NCBI GenBank assembly: GCA_958295925.1
Contig: CATQHL010000001.1
Coordinates: forward strand, 819,931 to 883,930
Length of the DNA stretch: 64,000 nt
Source of the DNA: an uncultured Acidimicrobiales bacterium
GTDB lineage: Bacteria; Actinomycetota; Acidimicrobiia; Acidimicrobiales; CATQHL01
Direction of reading: 5' to 3'
The position numbers and the translations under genes are program-made. This document shows, piece after piece, positions 43,133 to 51,943 of the stretch (its first letter is position 1; each line of letters starts with the position of its first letter). A model generated the notes under the pieces. That model worked only from the letters and a program-made list of their open reading frames with translations, did not search any database and had not been told where the DNA came from.

Positions 43133-43140
43133 TAATTCTT

Positions 43141-44046
43141 ATGGAAGACCGCGACAACCGCAAAGCGGCCGTCCCGCCTGTCGCTTTGCCGCGCCTCGAC
43201 GTGGGCACGCGCACGCTTGGCTATCTGCGCGAGGTGGCCCGCCAGCCGACTTTCACCGAGGCCGCCCAGGTGCTGGGCGTGAGCCAGCCCGCCCTCTCGC
43301 AGAGCCTCGCCAACCTGGAAAGGCGCCTGGGGGTGGCGCTGTTTGAGCAGGACGGCCGTCGGCGACGCTTCACGCAGGCGGGCGAGTTGGTGTCGGAATT
43401 CGCCGCCGAGGTGATTGGACGCACCGGCGAGCTGCAGGCGCGCCTTGACGCCCACAGGGCGGGGAGCGCCGGGTTGCTGCGCGTAGGCCTGATAGACGCA
43501 GCAACGCTGTACCTGCTGCCGGCTGCGCTGGCGAGTTTTTGCGCCTCCCGACCGGAAGTGCGCCTGCTAGTGGTGGTGGAGGCCACCGACGCCCTTTGCG
43601 ACCGCCTCGCCGGCTTCGACCTCGACTTGGCGTTCTGTGTGGGCCACAACCGGCCTGGGCTCATGGCGACGCATATCTGCACAGAGACGTTGCATGTCTA
43701 CGCCAAGCAGCCGACCGAAGACCCATGCAGCGTGGACTGGGCTCTTTATCCGACGGGATCACGCACGCGCGCCCTAATTGAGGCTGGGCTGGATGATCGG
43801 GGCATCGCCCCCATGGTGGCGATGGAATCCCGGAACCCCGATGTGCTGCGACAGATGGCCGAAGTGGGGCTGGCCTGGACAGTGCTGCCCGAGGCTGTCG
43901 GAAGCCGCTCCGAGGGGCTGGTGGAGGTCTTCCCCGAGCCGGTGGCCGCGCGCCCGCTGGTGCTAATGCGCCGCGACGCTGCGCCCCCCGACCCCCGCGC
44001 GCACGCAATGGAATCGCTGGCACGGGCGGCAGTGGCAGAGCTGTAG
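43141..44046 (+). CDS. LysR-family transcriptional regulator
   Basis: A 301-residue LysR-type regulator. The N-terminal helix-turn-helix (about residues 22-80) has FTEAAQVLGVSQPALSQSLANLERRLGVALFEQ. The C-terminal 200 residues are the effector-binding fold. Length is normal. It is divergent from ino1 and likely autoregulated or controls ino1, by position. The effector is unknown. The mRNA looks leaderless. Confidence 0.88.
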   Translation: MEDRDNRKAAVPPVALPRLDVGTRTLGYLREVARQPTFTEAAQVLGVSQPALSQSLANLERRLGVALFEQDGRRRRFTQAGELVSEFAAEVIGRTGELQARLDAHRAGSAGLLRVGLIDAATLYLLPAALASFCASRPEVRLLVVVEATDALCDRLAGFDLDLAFCVGHNRPGLMATHICTETLHVYAKQPTEDPCSVDWALYPTGSRTRALIEAGLDDRGIAPMVAMESRNPDVLRQMAEVGLAWTVLPEAVGSRSEGLVEVFPEPVAARPLVLMRRDAAPPDPRAHAMESLARAAVAEL

Positions 44047-44051
44047 ACGAC

Positions 44052-44069
44052 CCCTTCAAGGCCGAAGGG
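44052..44069. terminator. Small hairpin at convergent ends
   Basis: CCCTTC and GAAGGG pair across a six-base loop, overlapping the stop of the membrane protein gene and just after the LysR stop. It is a short stem without a T-run; terminator function is only possible. Confidence 0.25.
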
Positions 44070-44814
44070 CAATGCGCGCCAGCAAGTCCATTCCAAAAAC
44101 GGTCATGATTGCCAAGTACATAAGCCCTGTGGCCGCCATCACGGCTGAGTAGCGACGTATCCTCAGAGCGGCCTCGGTTGCTACGAGCAGCACGCCTGTG
44201 AGGGTGGCACAGAGAATCCAAAACCAGCCCAACAAGCCGCCAAATCCGTCGTCGATCCCTCCGGAAAGCACCGAGCCGACGCCAGTGGGCAGCAGAAAAA
44301 CCAGCAGTTCCAGCGGCCAGATCGACAAACTCAGGCGAACCAGCTGAACCAGCGGATCCCGTCGCAGGCCGGGCTGCACCAGATACCAGTGCCCCAGCAG
44401 CATTGCGTCGGAAACCACCCCCATGAACAGAGCCCCCACCAGCACGCGAGCCAGCGAGAGGCCAAGGTTGCCGCCTGCCAGGACGCCTCCCGCCACCACA
44501 CCCGCAAGCCCGATGAGAGGCGCCGGTAAATCCAGGGCGGGTGGAAGCACCGCCTTGGCTTTGCGCCGGCTGAACGAAACCACCCCTACCATCGCTGCGG
44601 CCCCCGCCATTGCCAAGGCAGCCGCTTCACGCAACGTGCGCGATGCCTCAAGCAAGCCCACCAACCCTGCTGCCGCGGCCATTGCCGAGAAGCAACCGCG
44701 CAGAAGCCAGCCGTAACCAGGCCCCACCTCACGGCGGCGGGTGGTGACCCACAAGAAAAGCAGCCCCCCGCTGGCCCACTGCACCAGAACGGTGGCTGCG
44801 TGAAAATCGCTCAC
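44056..44814 (-). CDS. Polytopic membrane protein of unknown function
   Basis: A 252-residue protein with about seven hydrophobic helices spread along the whole chain and short loops. No transporter or enzyme motif is recognised. It lies after the lipBA gene on the same strand, 66 bases away, and may be cotranscribed. Conserved-looking stretches include SDAMLLGHWYLVQPGLRRDPL near residues 134-154, with a histidine-tryptophan pair that could be functional. I cannot assign a family. Confidence 0.65.
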   Translation of the reverse strand: MSDFHAATVLVQWASGGLLFLWVTTRRREVGPGYGWLLRGCFSAMAAAAGLVGLLEASRTLREAAALAMAGAAAMVGVVSFSRRKAKAVLPPALDLPAPLIGLAGVVAGGVLAGGNLGLSLARVLVGALFMGVVSDAMLLGHWYLVQPGLRRDPLVQLVRLSLSIWPLELLVFLLPTGVGSVLSGGIDDGFGGLLGWFWILCATLTGVLLVATEAALRIRRYSAVMAATGLMYLAIMTVFGMDLLARIALRP

Positions 44815-44880
44815 CGCATCAATCCATGCCTCAGGCCGAGGGTGTCCCCGGTTCTCGCCCGCCGATAGATCGCCGGGGCG

Positions 44881-46614
44881 CTATGAGATGGATAGCTGCG
44901 ACTCGAGGCGTCGCCCCTCCCACTCCACGGGGGAATCCGAGCCCGACCTGGCAGACCGGCCGTTTGCAGCGGCTCTGCGGGCGGCGCCCGCGGCGTGGTA
45001 GCTCGAGCGCGTGAGAGGGCTGGACTCAACGTGGGCGAATCCCAAGGAGTGCCCGATTTCCGCAAGCCTGTCGAACTCGAAAGGCTCCCACCAGCGCTCC
45101 ACCTGCAGATGAGCACTCGACGGCTGGAGGTATTGGCCGATTGTGAGGATGCTGCAACCCACCCCGGCAAGGTCTGCCATCGCCTCGCAGACCTCAGGGA
45201 AAGACTCCCCCAGCCCGACCATCAGCGACGACTTTGTAATCAGCCCCGTCTCGGCTGCGCGCGCCAGCAGCGCCAGGCTGCGGGCGTACCCGGCCGACGG
45301 GCGTACCCGTCGCTGCAGGCGGGCGACCGTCTCAAGATTGTGATTCAAGACGTCGGGGCGTTCTTCTGTCACTGCTGAAAGCGCCTTCCCGTCGCCTTTG
45401 AAGTCGGGAACCAGAACCTCCACGCTCACTCCCGGGCACTTCCTGCGCACGGCCCGAATGGTGGAGACAAAGTGATCAGCCCCGCCGTCGGGCAGGTCGT
45501 CACGAGCAACTGCGGTAATAACGGCGTGGCTGAGCCCCATCGTAGAAACAGCGTCGGCCACCATCTCCGGCTCCTCTGCCCGCAACGGTTCCGGACGGCG
45601 GGTGTCCACCAGGCAGAATCCGCAAGAGCGGGTGCAGCGCTCGCCACAGATCATGAAAGTGGCAGTGCCCTCCGACCAGCATTCGTAGATGTTGGGGCAG
45701 CCCGCCTCCTCGCAGACAGTCACCAACTCGTTGCGGCGCATCAGAGCCCGCAGGCGACGGAACTCCGGGGTGGTGTGCGCCACCACCCGAAGCCATTGCG
45801 GCTTGCGCGCCGAGTCGCCGCCCGACACAGCGTCGGCAGTTTTCCCCGAACTTCCTGCACAGGCCGAGCGCCCATTCCCGCCCAGGCCAGTCCCGCCTGA
45901 TTTCTCGGCGAGGGCGGAACGGCGCGTCGGGATCAAATACCGGCTCCAGGCAACGTCTGCCCTGTTCCAGCCACCCTGCCCCCAACGATCCGCCGCCCGG
46001 GCGGCCACGGCGTCCACCACGTCGCGCATCGTGGCCTTGAGCCCTTCTGATGCCAGTGAGGTGACCGGCAACCTGATTCCGCACGGCACGATCCGGTCAA
46101 ACCAACTCAGGTCGGGATCCACATTCAGGCTGAAGCCATGCAGCGTCCGCCCTCGTCTCACTCTCACCCCCAGAGCGGCCAGCTTGCGCGGGAGAGGATT
46201 CGTCGGCTCCTTCCAGACGCCCTGATAGCGATCCAACCGCCCCACGTCGCTGAGGCCCAAGTCCTCCAGCGCCCCGATCAACAGTTCCTCAAGTGCCCTC
46301 ACATACGCGGATGTGGCCACGAAACCGGACTGGCGAATGCCCGACAGGCTCAGAATCGGGTAGCCCACCAACTGGCCGGGGCCGTGGTAGGTGACATCAC
46401 CCCCCCGATCGGTGCGAATCAGCTTCGCTGGAGCCGTCGGCGCGACCGGCAGGTGCTCTGGCCTGCTTCGCGGGCCGTACGTGAATACATGCGGGTGCTC
46501 CAGCAGAAGCAGGTGGTCGCCTTCGCTGCTTTCGTGCAGGCCGCGCTGAAGCGCCCAGGCCTCCTCGTAGCCCACCCGCCCCAGCCAGCGGATCGACAGG
46601 GCTCGCCTGCCCAT
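44881..46614 (-). CDS. lipBA: Fused octanoyltransferase-lipoyl synthase (LipB-LipA)
   Basis: A 577-residue fusion of two enzymes that act in sequence in lipoate synthesis. The LipB half (residues 1-215) attaches octanoate from acyl carrier protein to a target lysine; its catalytic pair is Lys144 (RKLAALGV) and Cys178 (IVPCGI). A Ser/Gly/Ala-rich linker spans about 228-275. The LipA half (about 275-577) inserts sulfur; the auxiliary cluster cysteines are 301, 306 and 312, and the radical-SAM cysteines are 327, 331 and 334 (CTRSCGFC). The conserved RSSYHA lies near the end. It follows the E2 gene. Confidence 0.92.
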   Translation of the reverse strand: MGRRALSIRWLGRVGYEEAWALQRGLHESSEGDHLLLLEHPHVFTYGPRSRPEHLPVAPTAPAKLIRTDRGGDVTYHGPGQLVGYPILSLSGIRQSGFVATSAYVRALEELLIGALEDLGLSDVGRLDRYQGVWKEPTNPLPRKLAALGVRVRRGRTLHGFSLNVDPDLSWFDRIVPCGIRLPVTSLASEGLKATMRDVVDAVAARAADRWGQGGWNRADVAWSRYLIPTRRSALAEKSGGTGLGGNGRSACAGSSGKTADAVSGGDSARKPQWLRVVAHTTPEFRRLRALMRRNELVTVCEEAGCPNIYECWSEGTATFMICGERCTRSCGFCLVDTRRPEPLRAEEPEMVADAVSTMGLSHAVITAVARDDLPDGGADHFVSTIRAVRRKCPGVSVEVLVPDFKGDGKALSAVTEERPDVLNHNLETVARLQRRVRPSAGYARSLALLARAAETGLITKSSLMVGLGESFPEVCEAMADLAGVGCSILTIGQYLQPSSAHLQVERWWEPFEFDRLAEIGHSLGFAHVESSPLTRSSYHAAGAARRAAANGRSARSGSDSPVEWEGRRLESQLSIS

Positions 46615-46654
46615 ATCCGAGGCGGCGGAGACGGGCTCGGCAAGGCCGTGCGAA

Positions 46655-47944
46655 CTAGAGCTCAGCTTCCCAGTCCCGAGTTCCGATTACGCCTCTGAGC
46701 CGCTTAAGGAAGGCGGCGGCGTACGCCCCGTCGAACGCCCTGTGATCCCATGCAAGAGCCATCACGCCCACAGAGTGGATGCCGATTGACTCGGAGCCGT
46801 CCGGGGCAGTGACCACCACGGGTTTGCGGCTGATGCCGTCTGTGGAGAGGATGGCCACCTGAGGCTGGTTGATTATCGGGAACTGCATGAGCGTTCCGTA
46901 CTGCCCAGGGTTGGTGATGGTGAAGGTGCCCCCCGACACATCCCCTGCGGTGAGATTCCTGCGCCGGGCACGAGCGGCCAGTTCGGAAATCCCCCGTGCG
47001 ATGGCCCGAAGTCGCATGCTCTCTGAATTGTGCAGCACCGGCGCTATCAGACCCTGAAAGTCCAGGTCAACCGCAACGGCCAGGTTTACGCTGCGATGGA
47101 CGATCAGGTCTTTGCCGTCAATGCTTGCATTGAGATGAGGGAACTCCCTAAGCGTGTCGCACACCGCCCGAACGATGAACGGCAGGTATGTGAGGCTGAA
47201 GCCCTCCTGGGCGCGCCACTCCCCACGGGCAGCCTGCCGCACCCGCTCGACGGCTTCGAAGTCGACCTCCATGGCGGTGAGCACGTGGGGGGACGTGGCT
47301 TTCGAAGAGACCATGTGCGCGCCGATGCTTCGGCGGATGCGGCTGAGGGGCACGACTTCCTGCTCCACCCGCCCCAGCGGGGGCGGCTCGGCCTCTTCCG
47401 CCTTCTTGGGCTCGGCCGAATCGCCCTGCTGTCTCCCCCTTATAAGCCGTTCGACATCCGCGCGGGTGATTCGCCCGCCCTTCCCGCTGCCCGCAATGTC
47501 TGAGAGGTCGAGGCCGTGATCGCTCACCAGACTACGGACAAGGGGCGACATGAGGCGAGACTCGCCCGTAGCGGCGGCATTCGAGGGCGCCCGATGCCGC
47601 CCCTCCGTCGGCTCGCGGGGCGCTACGGAGCCCGACCGCTCCGCCGCTGCTGGCGAAGGGGCATCCGCCGCAACTTCGGGTGCGGCTTGAGGCATGCCCA
47701 CCGAGGGGGCCGACTGGGAGATGACAGCCAGCACCTCCCCCACCACAACCAGTTGGCCCTCTTCGGCCACAAGCTTTGAGACGACCCCGGCCGCTGGCGA
47801 CGGCACCTCCGAGTCCACCTTGTCGGTGGATATCTCGTAGAGCGGGTCGCCGATCGAGACTTCCTCCCCCGGCTGCTTGATCCAGCGGATGATCGTGCCC
47901 TCGGTGACAGTCTCACCCAGTTGCGGGAGCGTTACTTCAACCAT
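46655..47944 (-). CDS. 2-oxoacid dehydrogenase E2 (dihydrolipoyl acyltransferase)
   Basis: A 429-residue E2 with one N-terminal lipoyl domain (lipoyl lysine in EISTDKVDSEVPSP, about residue 44), an Ala/Pro/Ser-rich linker, a peripheral-subunit binding domain (about 135-170, SPLVRSLVSDHGLDL) and a catalytic domain with the HRAFDG motif near the end. It would be lipoylated by the adjacent LipBA and reoxidised by the adjacent E3. E1 is not in the window, so pyruvate, 2-oxoglutarate or branched-chain specificity cannot be fixed. The start is the second of two duplicated ATGs (47944). Confidence 0.92.
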   Translation of the reverse strand: MVEVTLPQLGETVTEGTIIRWIKQPGEEVSIGDPLYEISTDKVDSEVPSPAAGVVSKLVAEEGQLVVVGEVLAVISQSAPSVGMPQAAPEVAADAPSPAAAERSGSVAPREPTEGRHRAPSNAAATGESRLMSPLVRSLVSDHGLDLSDIAGSGKGGRITRADVERLIRGRQQGDSAEPKKAEEAEPPPLGRVEQEVVPLSRIRRSIGAHMVSSKATSPHVLTAMEVDFEAVERVRQAARGEWRAQEGFSLTYLPFIVRAVCDTLREFPHLNASIDGKDLIVHRSVNLAVAVDLDFQGLIAPVLHNSESMRLRAIARGISELAARARRRNLTAGDVSGGTFTITNPGQYGTLMQFPIINQPQVAILSTDGISRKPVVVTAPDGSESIGIHSVGVMALAWDHRAFDGAYAAAFLKRLRGVIGTRDWEAEL

Positions 47945-47961
47945 CTCGTTCAACCATCTCG
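47936..47961. repeat. 13-base tandem duplication over the E2 start codon
   Basis: On the coding strand CGAGATGGTTGAA is repeated exactly (47961-47949 and 47948-47936). The upstream ATG (47957) opens a six-codon frame, MVERDG, whose stop lies just past the real start at 47944. A weak AGG precedes the first ATG; none precedes the second at proper spacing. Confidence 0.9.
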
Positions 47962-48037
47962 CCTGTCTTCGCCTCCTGTGTCGCCTGTCAATTCCCTGTC
48001 CTGTATCAGATTGCCAGCCAAGCTCTCGGCTGATCCC

Positions 48038-49432
48038 CTAGCCGTGCAAAGAACGCCCGGTGAGCGACATGGCCACTTCACCAAAGAGTTCGCTCAAGGT
48101 GGGATGCGGCTGGATGAACCGGGCCACCTCGCCGGCCGTGGCCTCCCAGTTCACCGCCAGATAACCCTGGCCGAGTTGTTCGGTCGCCCAAGGACCCACC
48201 AGGTGCACGCCCAGCAGCTGTCCGGCGCTTCCGTCGGGGTTGCGAACAGCTACAACTTTCGCCAGCCCTTCCGTCTCCCCTACGATCATGGCTCGTCCGT
48301 TGCTTGAGAACCGGTGCTTCGATGCGACCACATCGCCGTAAGTCTCACGCGCCGCAGCCTCAGTGAGGCCGGCAAAGGCCACCTCCGGCCGGCAATAGAT
48401 GCACCAGGGGACGTTCGAATAGTCGATCGGAAGCGGGTTCTCCCCACAGATGTCGCCTACCGCAAGGATTCCCTCAGCAAAACCCACGTGCGCCAGCTGA
48501 GGAGAGTCGATCACGTCACCAACTGCGTATACCCCCGCCTCACCTGTTCGGCAGTACTCGTCCACCTCCACGTAACCCCTGCTGTCAAGGCGAACCGCCG
48601 TGGCATCCAGGCCCAACTCCTCGGTGTGCGGCCTGCGCCCGACGCTCACCACCACCAGTTCAGCCGACACCGAATCCCCATTCCCCAGCAGCACTCGAGG
48701 CCCGTCGGCGGTGTTCTCGCAACCCGTCACCCTCACATCGGTGCGTATCTCGATGCCTCGCTTGGCGAATGATCGCTTGACCACACGGCTGATTTCCTTG
48801 TCAGCGTTGGCCAGAAGCCTGGGAAGGGCCTCCAGCACGGCCACCCTGCTGCCCAGGTCGGAGAGCATGGAGGCAAACTCGCAGCCGATAGCGCCCCCTC
48901 CTATCACAACCGCCGAAGCCGGAACCTCCTCGAGGGAAAGAAGCTCATCGGAAGTCACCACATGCCGCCCGTCGACCTCGACGCCCTCGAGGGTGCGCGG
49001 CACCGACCCCGTGGCCAGGACGACGTTCCCGCAGGCGAGCTCCACCGAGTCGCCGCCGTTTCCAACCTCCACCGCCCGGCCCGTCCCAAGCCTTCCGACG
49101 CCGGAATAGACGGTCACCTTGCGCCTGGCCAGCAGGCTGCCCAGGCCGGAAGCCAGCTTGTCGATTATCCCTTGCTTGCGTCGCTGGGCGGCTGCCATGT
49201 CAAGGCCGGGCGAGGACGACATGACCCCGAATTGGCCCGCGTCGGCGACAGTCCTGAACACCGCAGCCGTTTCCAGGAGTTCCTTGGCCGGGATGCAGCC
49301 CACGTGCAGGCACGTTCCACCCAATTTGGACTTCTCCACCAGGGCAACGTCCATCCCAGACGCTGCGGCGCTGAGAGCTGCCGCATACCCTGCAGGCCCG
49401 CCCCCGACAACCACCAACTGATGCGAGTTCAC
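48038..49432 (-). CDS. lpd: Dihydrolipoyl dehydrogenase (E3)
   Basis: A 464-residue flavoprotein that reoxidises dihydrolipoyl groups with NAD. The FAD motif VVGGGPAGYAAAL is at the N-terminus, the redox disulfide is in GGTCLHVGCIPAKELL (near residues 40-55) and the NAD motif IGGGAIGCEFASML is mid-protein. The HPTLSE block (HXXXXE catalytic dyad) is near the C-terminus. It is upstream of the E2 gene on the same strand, so E3, E2 and LipBA probably form an operon. Length is normal. Confidence 0.95.
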   Translation of the reverse strand: MNSHQLVVVGGGPAGYAAALSAAASGMDVALVEKSKLGGTCLHVGCIPAKELLETAAVFRTVADAGQFGVMSSSPGLDMAAAQRRKQGIIDKLASGLGSLLARRKVTVYSGVGRLGTGRAVEVGNGGDSVELACGNVVLATGSVPRTLEGVEVDGRHVVTSDELLSLEEVPASAVVIGGGAIGCEFASMLSDLGSRVAVLEALPRLLANADKEISRVVKRSFAKRGIEIRTDVRVTGCENTADGPRVLLGNGDSVSAELVVVSVGRRPHTEELGLDATAVRLDSRGYVEVDEYCRTGEAGVYAVGDVIDSPQLAHVGFAEGILAVGDICGENPLPIDYSNVPWCIYCRPEVAFAGLTEAAARETYGDVVASKHRFSSNGRAMIVGETEGLAKVVAVRNPDGSAGQLLGVHLVGPWATEQLGQGYLAVNWEATAGEVARFIQPHPTLSELFGEVAMSLTGRSLHG

Positions 49433-49477
49433 GGCCTCAGCCTATCCTCGCCCCTAATACCGCAGAGTGGGCCGCCC

Positions 49478-49543
49478 GGCGCGCCCTAGTGCTACGGCAG
49501 GCGCGCCCTAGTGCTACGGCAGGCGCGCCCTTGTGCTACGGCA
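49478..49543. repeat. 22-base tandem repeat, three copies
   Basis: Three adjacent 22-base units start at 49478, 49500 and 49522. Copies one and two are identical and copy three differs by one base. Each starts GGCGCGCCC. The third copy overlaps the stop codon of the M23 peptidase gene, so the array grew at the gene's 3' end. No hairpin typical of a terminator is formed. Confidence 0.9.
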
Positions 49544-50801
49544 GGTACTCCCTGGGATTGACAGGGATTGAATCGAAGCGAATCTCAAAGTGCAGGTGCG
49601 GGCCGAAAGAGCGTCCGGTGTTTCCGACATAACCGATCACCTGACCCAGGCTCACTGCGCTTCCCGCGCTCACAGCGAAACCGCTCAAGTGTCCGTACAG
49701 GGTGGTCGCCCCGCCGCCGTGATTGATGATGATCGTGTTCCCGTAGCCGCTGATCCATCCGAGGTAGTCCACGCGGCCACCTTCAGCGGAATAGATCGGA
49801 TCGCCGATGTCACCCTTCTGGTCGATCCCCTGATGGATGCGCCCCCAACGAGGGCCGTACTCAGACGTGACCGCCGTGCTCAGAGGCCAGCGGAAGGCCA
49901 TCGGCGGAATCGACACACCCACCGAGTCGCAGTCCACCCACGATCCGTCGGTATCCAGCGGGCTGCGGGGATTGTCGAAGCAGATCGCACGCAGTCGATC
50001 CCTCTCCGCCGCCTCCAACTCGATCTCAACTCGTCGCTTATTCAAGATGGCCTCCACCTCGGCCTGGGCGGCTTCGAGCGCGTGTATCTCCGCATGCAGC
50101 TCCTCTATACGCCGATGGAGTTCTGCCTGCAATTCACGCTGGCGCGCCTCACGCTCACCCAGTGCCCTCAGCTGAGCCTCGGCCTCGGCGAATACTTTTT
50201 CCAGCCTGGCTCGGGCAGCCTCAAGGGCTTCCCGTCTTTTCTCAGCCTCCACCTGCGCCGCATGCATGCTCTCCACGAGGGCGACATCGTGCTCGCCGAT
50301 CATCGTCATCAGCACGTGATGCTCCTCGATCTCCGACGCCGTCTCCACATCGAAAGGAAGGTGACCACCTTGACCTTCAAAGTAGACGTACATGCTCACG
50401 ATCCGGTTTGAGAGGCGTCGTTGCTGCTCCTCCAGATTTTCCTCTGCTTCCAAAAGGGCGGCTCTTGCTGCCACGAGTTCGGCCTCGACGATTGCCTGAT
50501 CTGCCAGGATTCGATTCAGATGATCTCTCTGACGCAGAATGTCGAGTTCCAGGCGGTCGATTGCCTCCTGAATCTCCACATTGCTCATCTGCAGGACGCC
50601 TACCTGCTCGCTTAGACCACCCTGGGCGCCCAGAACCTCCTCCAACTCGGAGCGGGCCTGATTAAGGGCGTCGTCGTTGGCGAGTCTATTTTCCAGGTAC
50701 TCTGCGTCGTGAGAATCCTGGGCGCGAACGACCACAGCGGTCGGGAGCGTAAGTAATAGAACGACTAAAATTACGGCCAGAAGCGGTGTTCGCCCAAACA
50801 C
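49536..50801 (-). CDS. M23 (LytM) peptidoglycan endopeptidase with coiled coil, EnvC-like
   Basis: A 421-residue exported protein. A signal peptide covers residues 1-27. A long coiled coil follows (about 30-270). The C-terminal LytM domain has the zinc ligands HQGID (His and Asp) and HLHFE (two histidines), and it closes with PREYLP. The EnvC-type layout suggests either a peptidoglycan endopeptidase or an activator of amidases; the zinc residues seem intact, so catalysis is plausible. It is alone on its strand between lpd and a tiny peptide gene. Its stop lies within the 22-base repeat array. Confidence 0.9.
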   Translation of the reverse strand: MFGRTPLLAVILVVLLLTLPTAVVVRAQDSHDAEYLENRLANDDALNQARSELEEVLGAQGGLSEQVGVLQMSNVEIQEAIDRLELDILRQRDHLNRILADQAIVEAELVAARAALLEAEENLEEQQRRLSNRIVSMYVYFEGQGGHLPFDVETASEIEEHHVLMTMIGEHDVALVESMHAAQVEAEKRREALEAARARLEKVFAEAEAQLRALGEREARQRELQAELHRRIEELHAEIHALEAAQAEVEAILNKRRVEIELEAAERDRLRAICFDNPRSPLDTDGSWVDCDSVGVSIPPMAFRWPLSTAVTSEYGPRWGRIHQGIDQKGDIGDPIYSAEGGRVDYLGWISGYGNTIIINHGGGATTLYGHLSGFAVSAGSAVSLGQVIGYVGNTGRSFGPHLHFEIRFDSIPVNPREYLP

Positions 50802-50866
50802 TTCTCAGTTCTGGCCCACTTGCCGGAGCAGATTTTAGCAACACTCGCGCTGCGCTTCAATACTCA

Positions 50867-50953
50867 TTATGAGATCAACAGCCACACGGCGAAGGCGACC
50901 AGGATCAAGAGGCCGCAAGCCAGGGTCAGGCCGATCAGCATTCGTGTGCTCAT
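50867..50953 (-). CDS. Possible 28-residue single-pass membrane peptide
   Basis: The frame encodes MSTRMLIGLTLACGLLILVA and eight more residues ending WLLIS, an almost uninterrupted hydrophobic helix. It has an ATG and a TAA stop but only a weak AGG upstream. It is divergent from the TIGR01777 epimerase gene (18 bases). Small membrane peptides of this kind are common but easily predicted by chance. Confidence 0.35.
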   Translation of the reverse strand: MSTRMLIGLTLACGLLILVAFAVWLLIS

Positions 50954-50970
50954 AACCTAGACGCTAAGGC

Positions 50971-51876
50971 ATGAACAAACCTGTGGTCATTGCCGGGTCC
51001 AGCGGACTCATAGGGCGCTCTTTGACAGACGCCCTGCTGTCCACGGGCCTATCGGTGAAACGCCTGCTCCGCACCCGGGCAGAGGCCGTCGAGGGCTCCA
51101 CCACCTGGGAACCCGGCGCAGGGCGTCTTGAAGCCTCTGCATTGGAAGGAGCCGCTGCGGTGATCAACCTCGCCGGGGCCGGGGTGGGCGAAAAGCGCTG
51201 GAGCAGCGGCAGGATGCGTGTGTTGAGAGAAAGCCGCCTGGCGGGCACTCGTCTCCTCGCAGAGACGATCCGCTCGCTGGAGGAACCTCCCGACATCTTC
51301 ATCAGCGCCTCCGCCATCGGCTATTACGGGGAGAGGGGTGACGATGAGCTCACCGAATCGTCCAGCGCCGGCCAGGGCTTCATGGCTCGGCTTTGCGAAG
51401 AGTGGGAGGCGGCCGCCGGCGAAGCCCAGGGGACTGCCCGTACGGTGATGCTGCGCACGGGCCTTGTCTTGGCAGCGGATGGCGGATTTCTCCAAAGGCA
51501 GTTGCCTCTCTTCAAGCTGGGTCTGGGCGGGCGGCTGGGTTCGCCCGGCCGATGGCTGAGCTGGATCTCCCTGCGTGACACCACTTCAGCGATCATCCAC
51601 CTGATCAATAGCGACCTCGCAGGGCCGGTGAACCTGACAGCACCCAATCCTGTTACCAACGCCAAGTTCACAAAGGCCCTTGCCAAGACCCTGCGGCGAC
51701 CTGCCGCCCTCCCCATCCCGGCGGCGCTGCCAGGCCTCATATTGGGGCGCAACGCGATTCGGGCGCTCACTGAAAGCACAAGGGCGTTGCCGACCAGGCT
51801 GATCTCGGACGGATTCTCATTCCAGCACCCCGACTTGGAGGACGCCTTGGCGGAAGTGCTCCGGACACGCAGGTGA
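50971..51876 (+). CDS. TIGR01777-family NAD-dependent epimerase-like protein
   Basis: A 301-residue extended SDR of the YfcH/TIGR01777 type. N-terminal GSSGLIGRSL binds the dinucleotide. INLAGAGVGEKRWSSGRMRVLRESR and SASAIGYYGERGDDELTE are family signatures, as are LRTGLVLAADGGFL and the WLSWISLRDTTSAIIHL block. Function in the family is uncertain; some members affect cell division or are linked to nucleotide-sugar metabolism. It has no close partner, being convergent with relA. Confidence 0.9.
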   Translation: MNKPVVIAGSSGLIGRSLTDALLSTGLSVKRLLRTRAEAVEGSTTWEPGAGRLEASALEGAAAVINLAGAGVGEKRWSSGRMRVLRESRLAGTRLLAETIRSLEEPPDIFISASAIGYYGERGDDELTESSSAGQGFMARLCEEWEAAAGEAQGTARTVMLRTGLVLAADGGFLQRQLPLFKLGLGGRLGSPGRWLSWISLRDTTSAIIHLINSDLAGPVNLTAPNPVTNAKFTKALAKTLRRPAALPIPAALPGLILGRNAIRALTESTRALPTRLISDGFSFQHPDLEDALAEVLRTRR

Positions 51877-51943
51877 CTGTCCGCCCCTCAGCCTGCCCAG
51901 CCATCCGCCCCAGACCTGCGCCGGCAACGGGCTTTCGGGGGTC

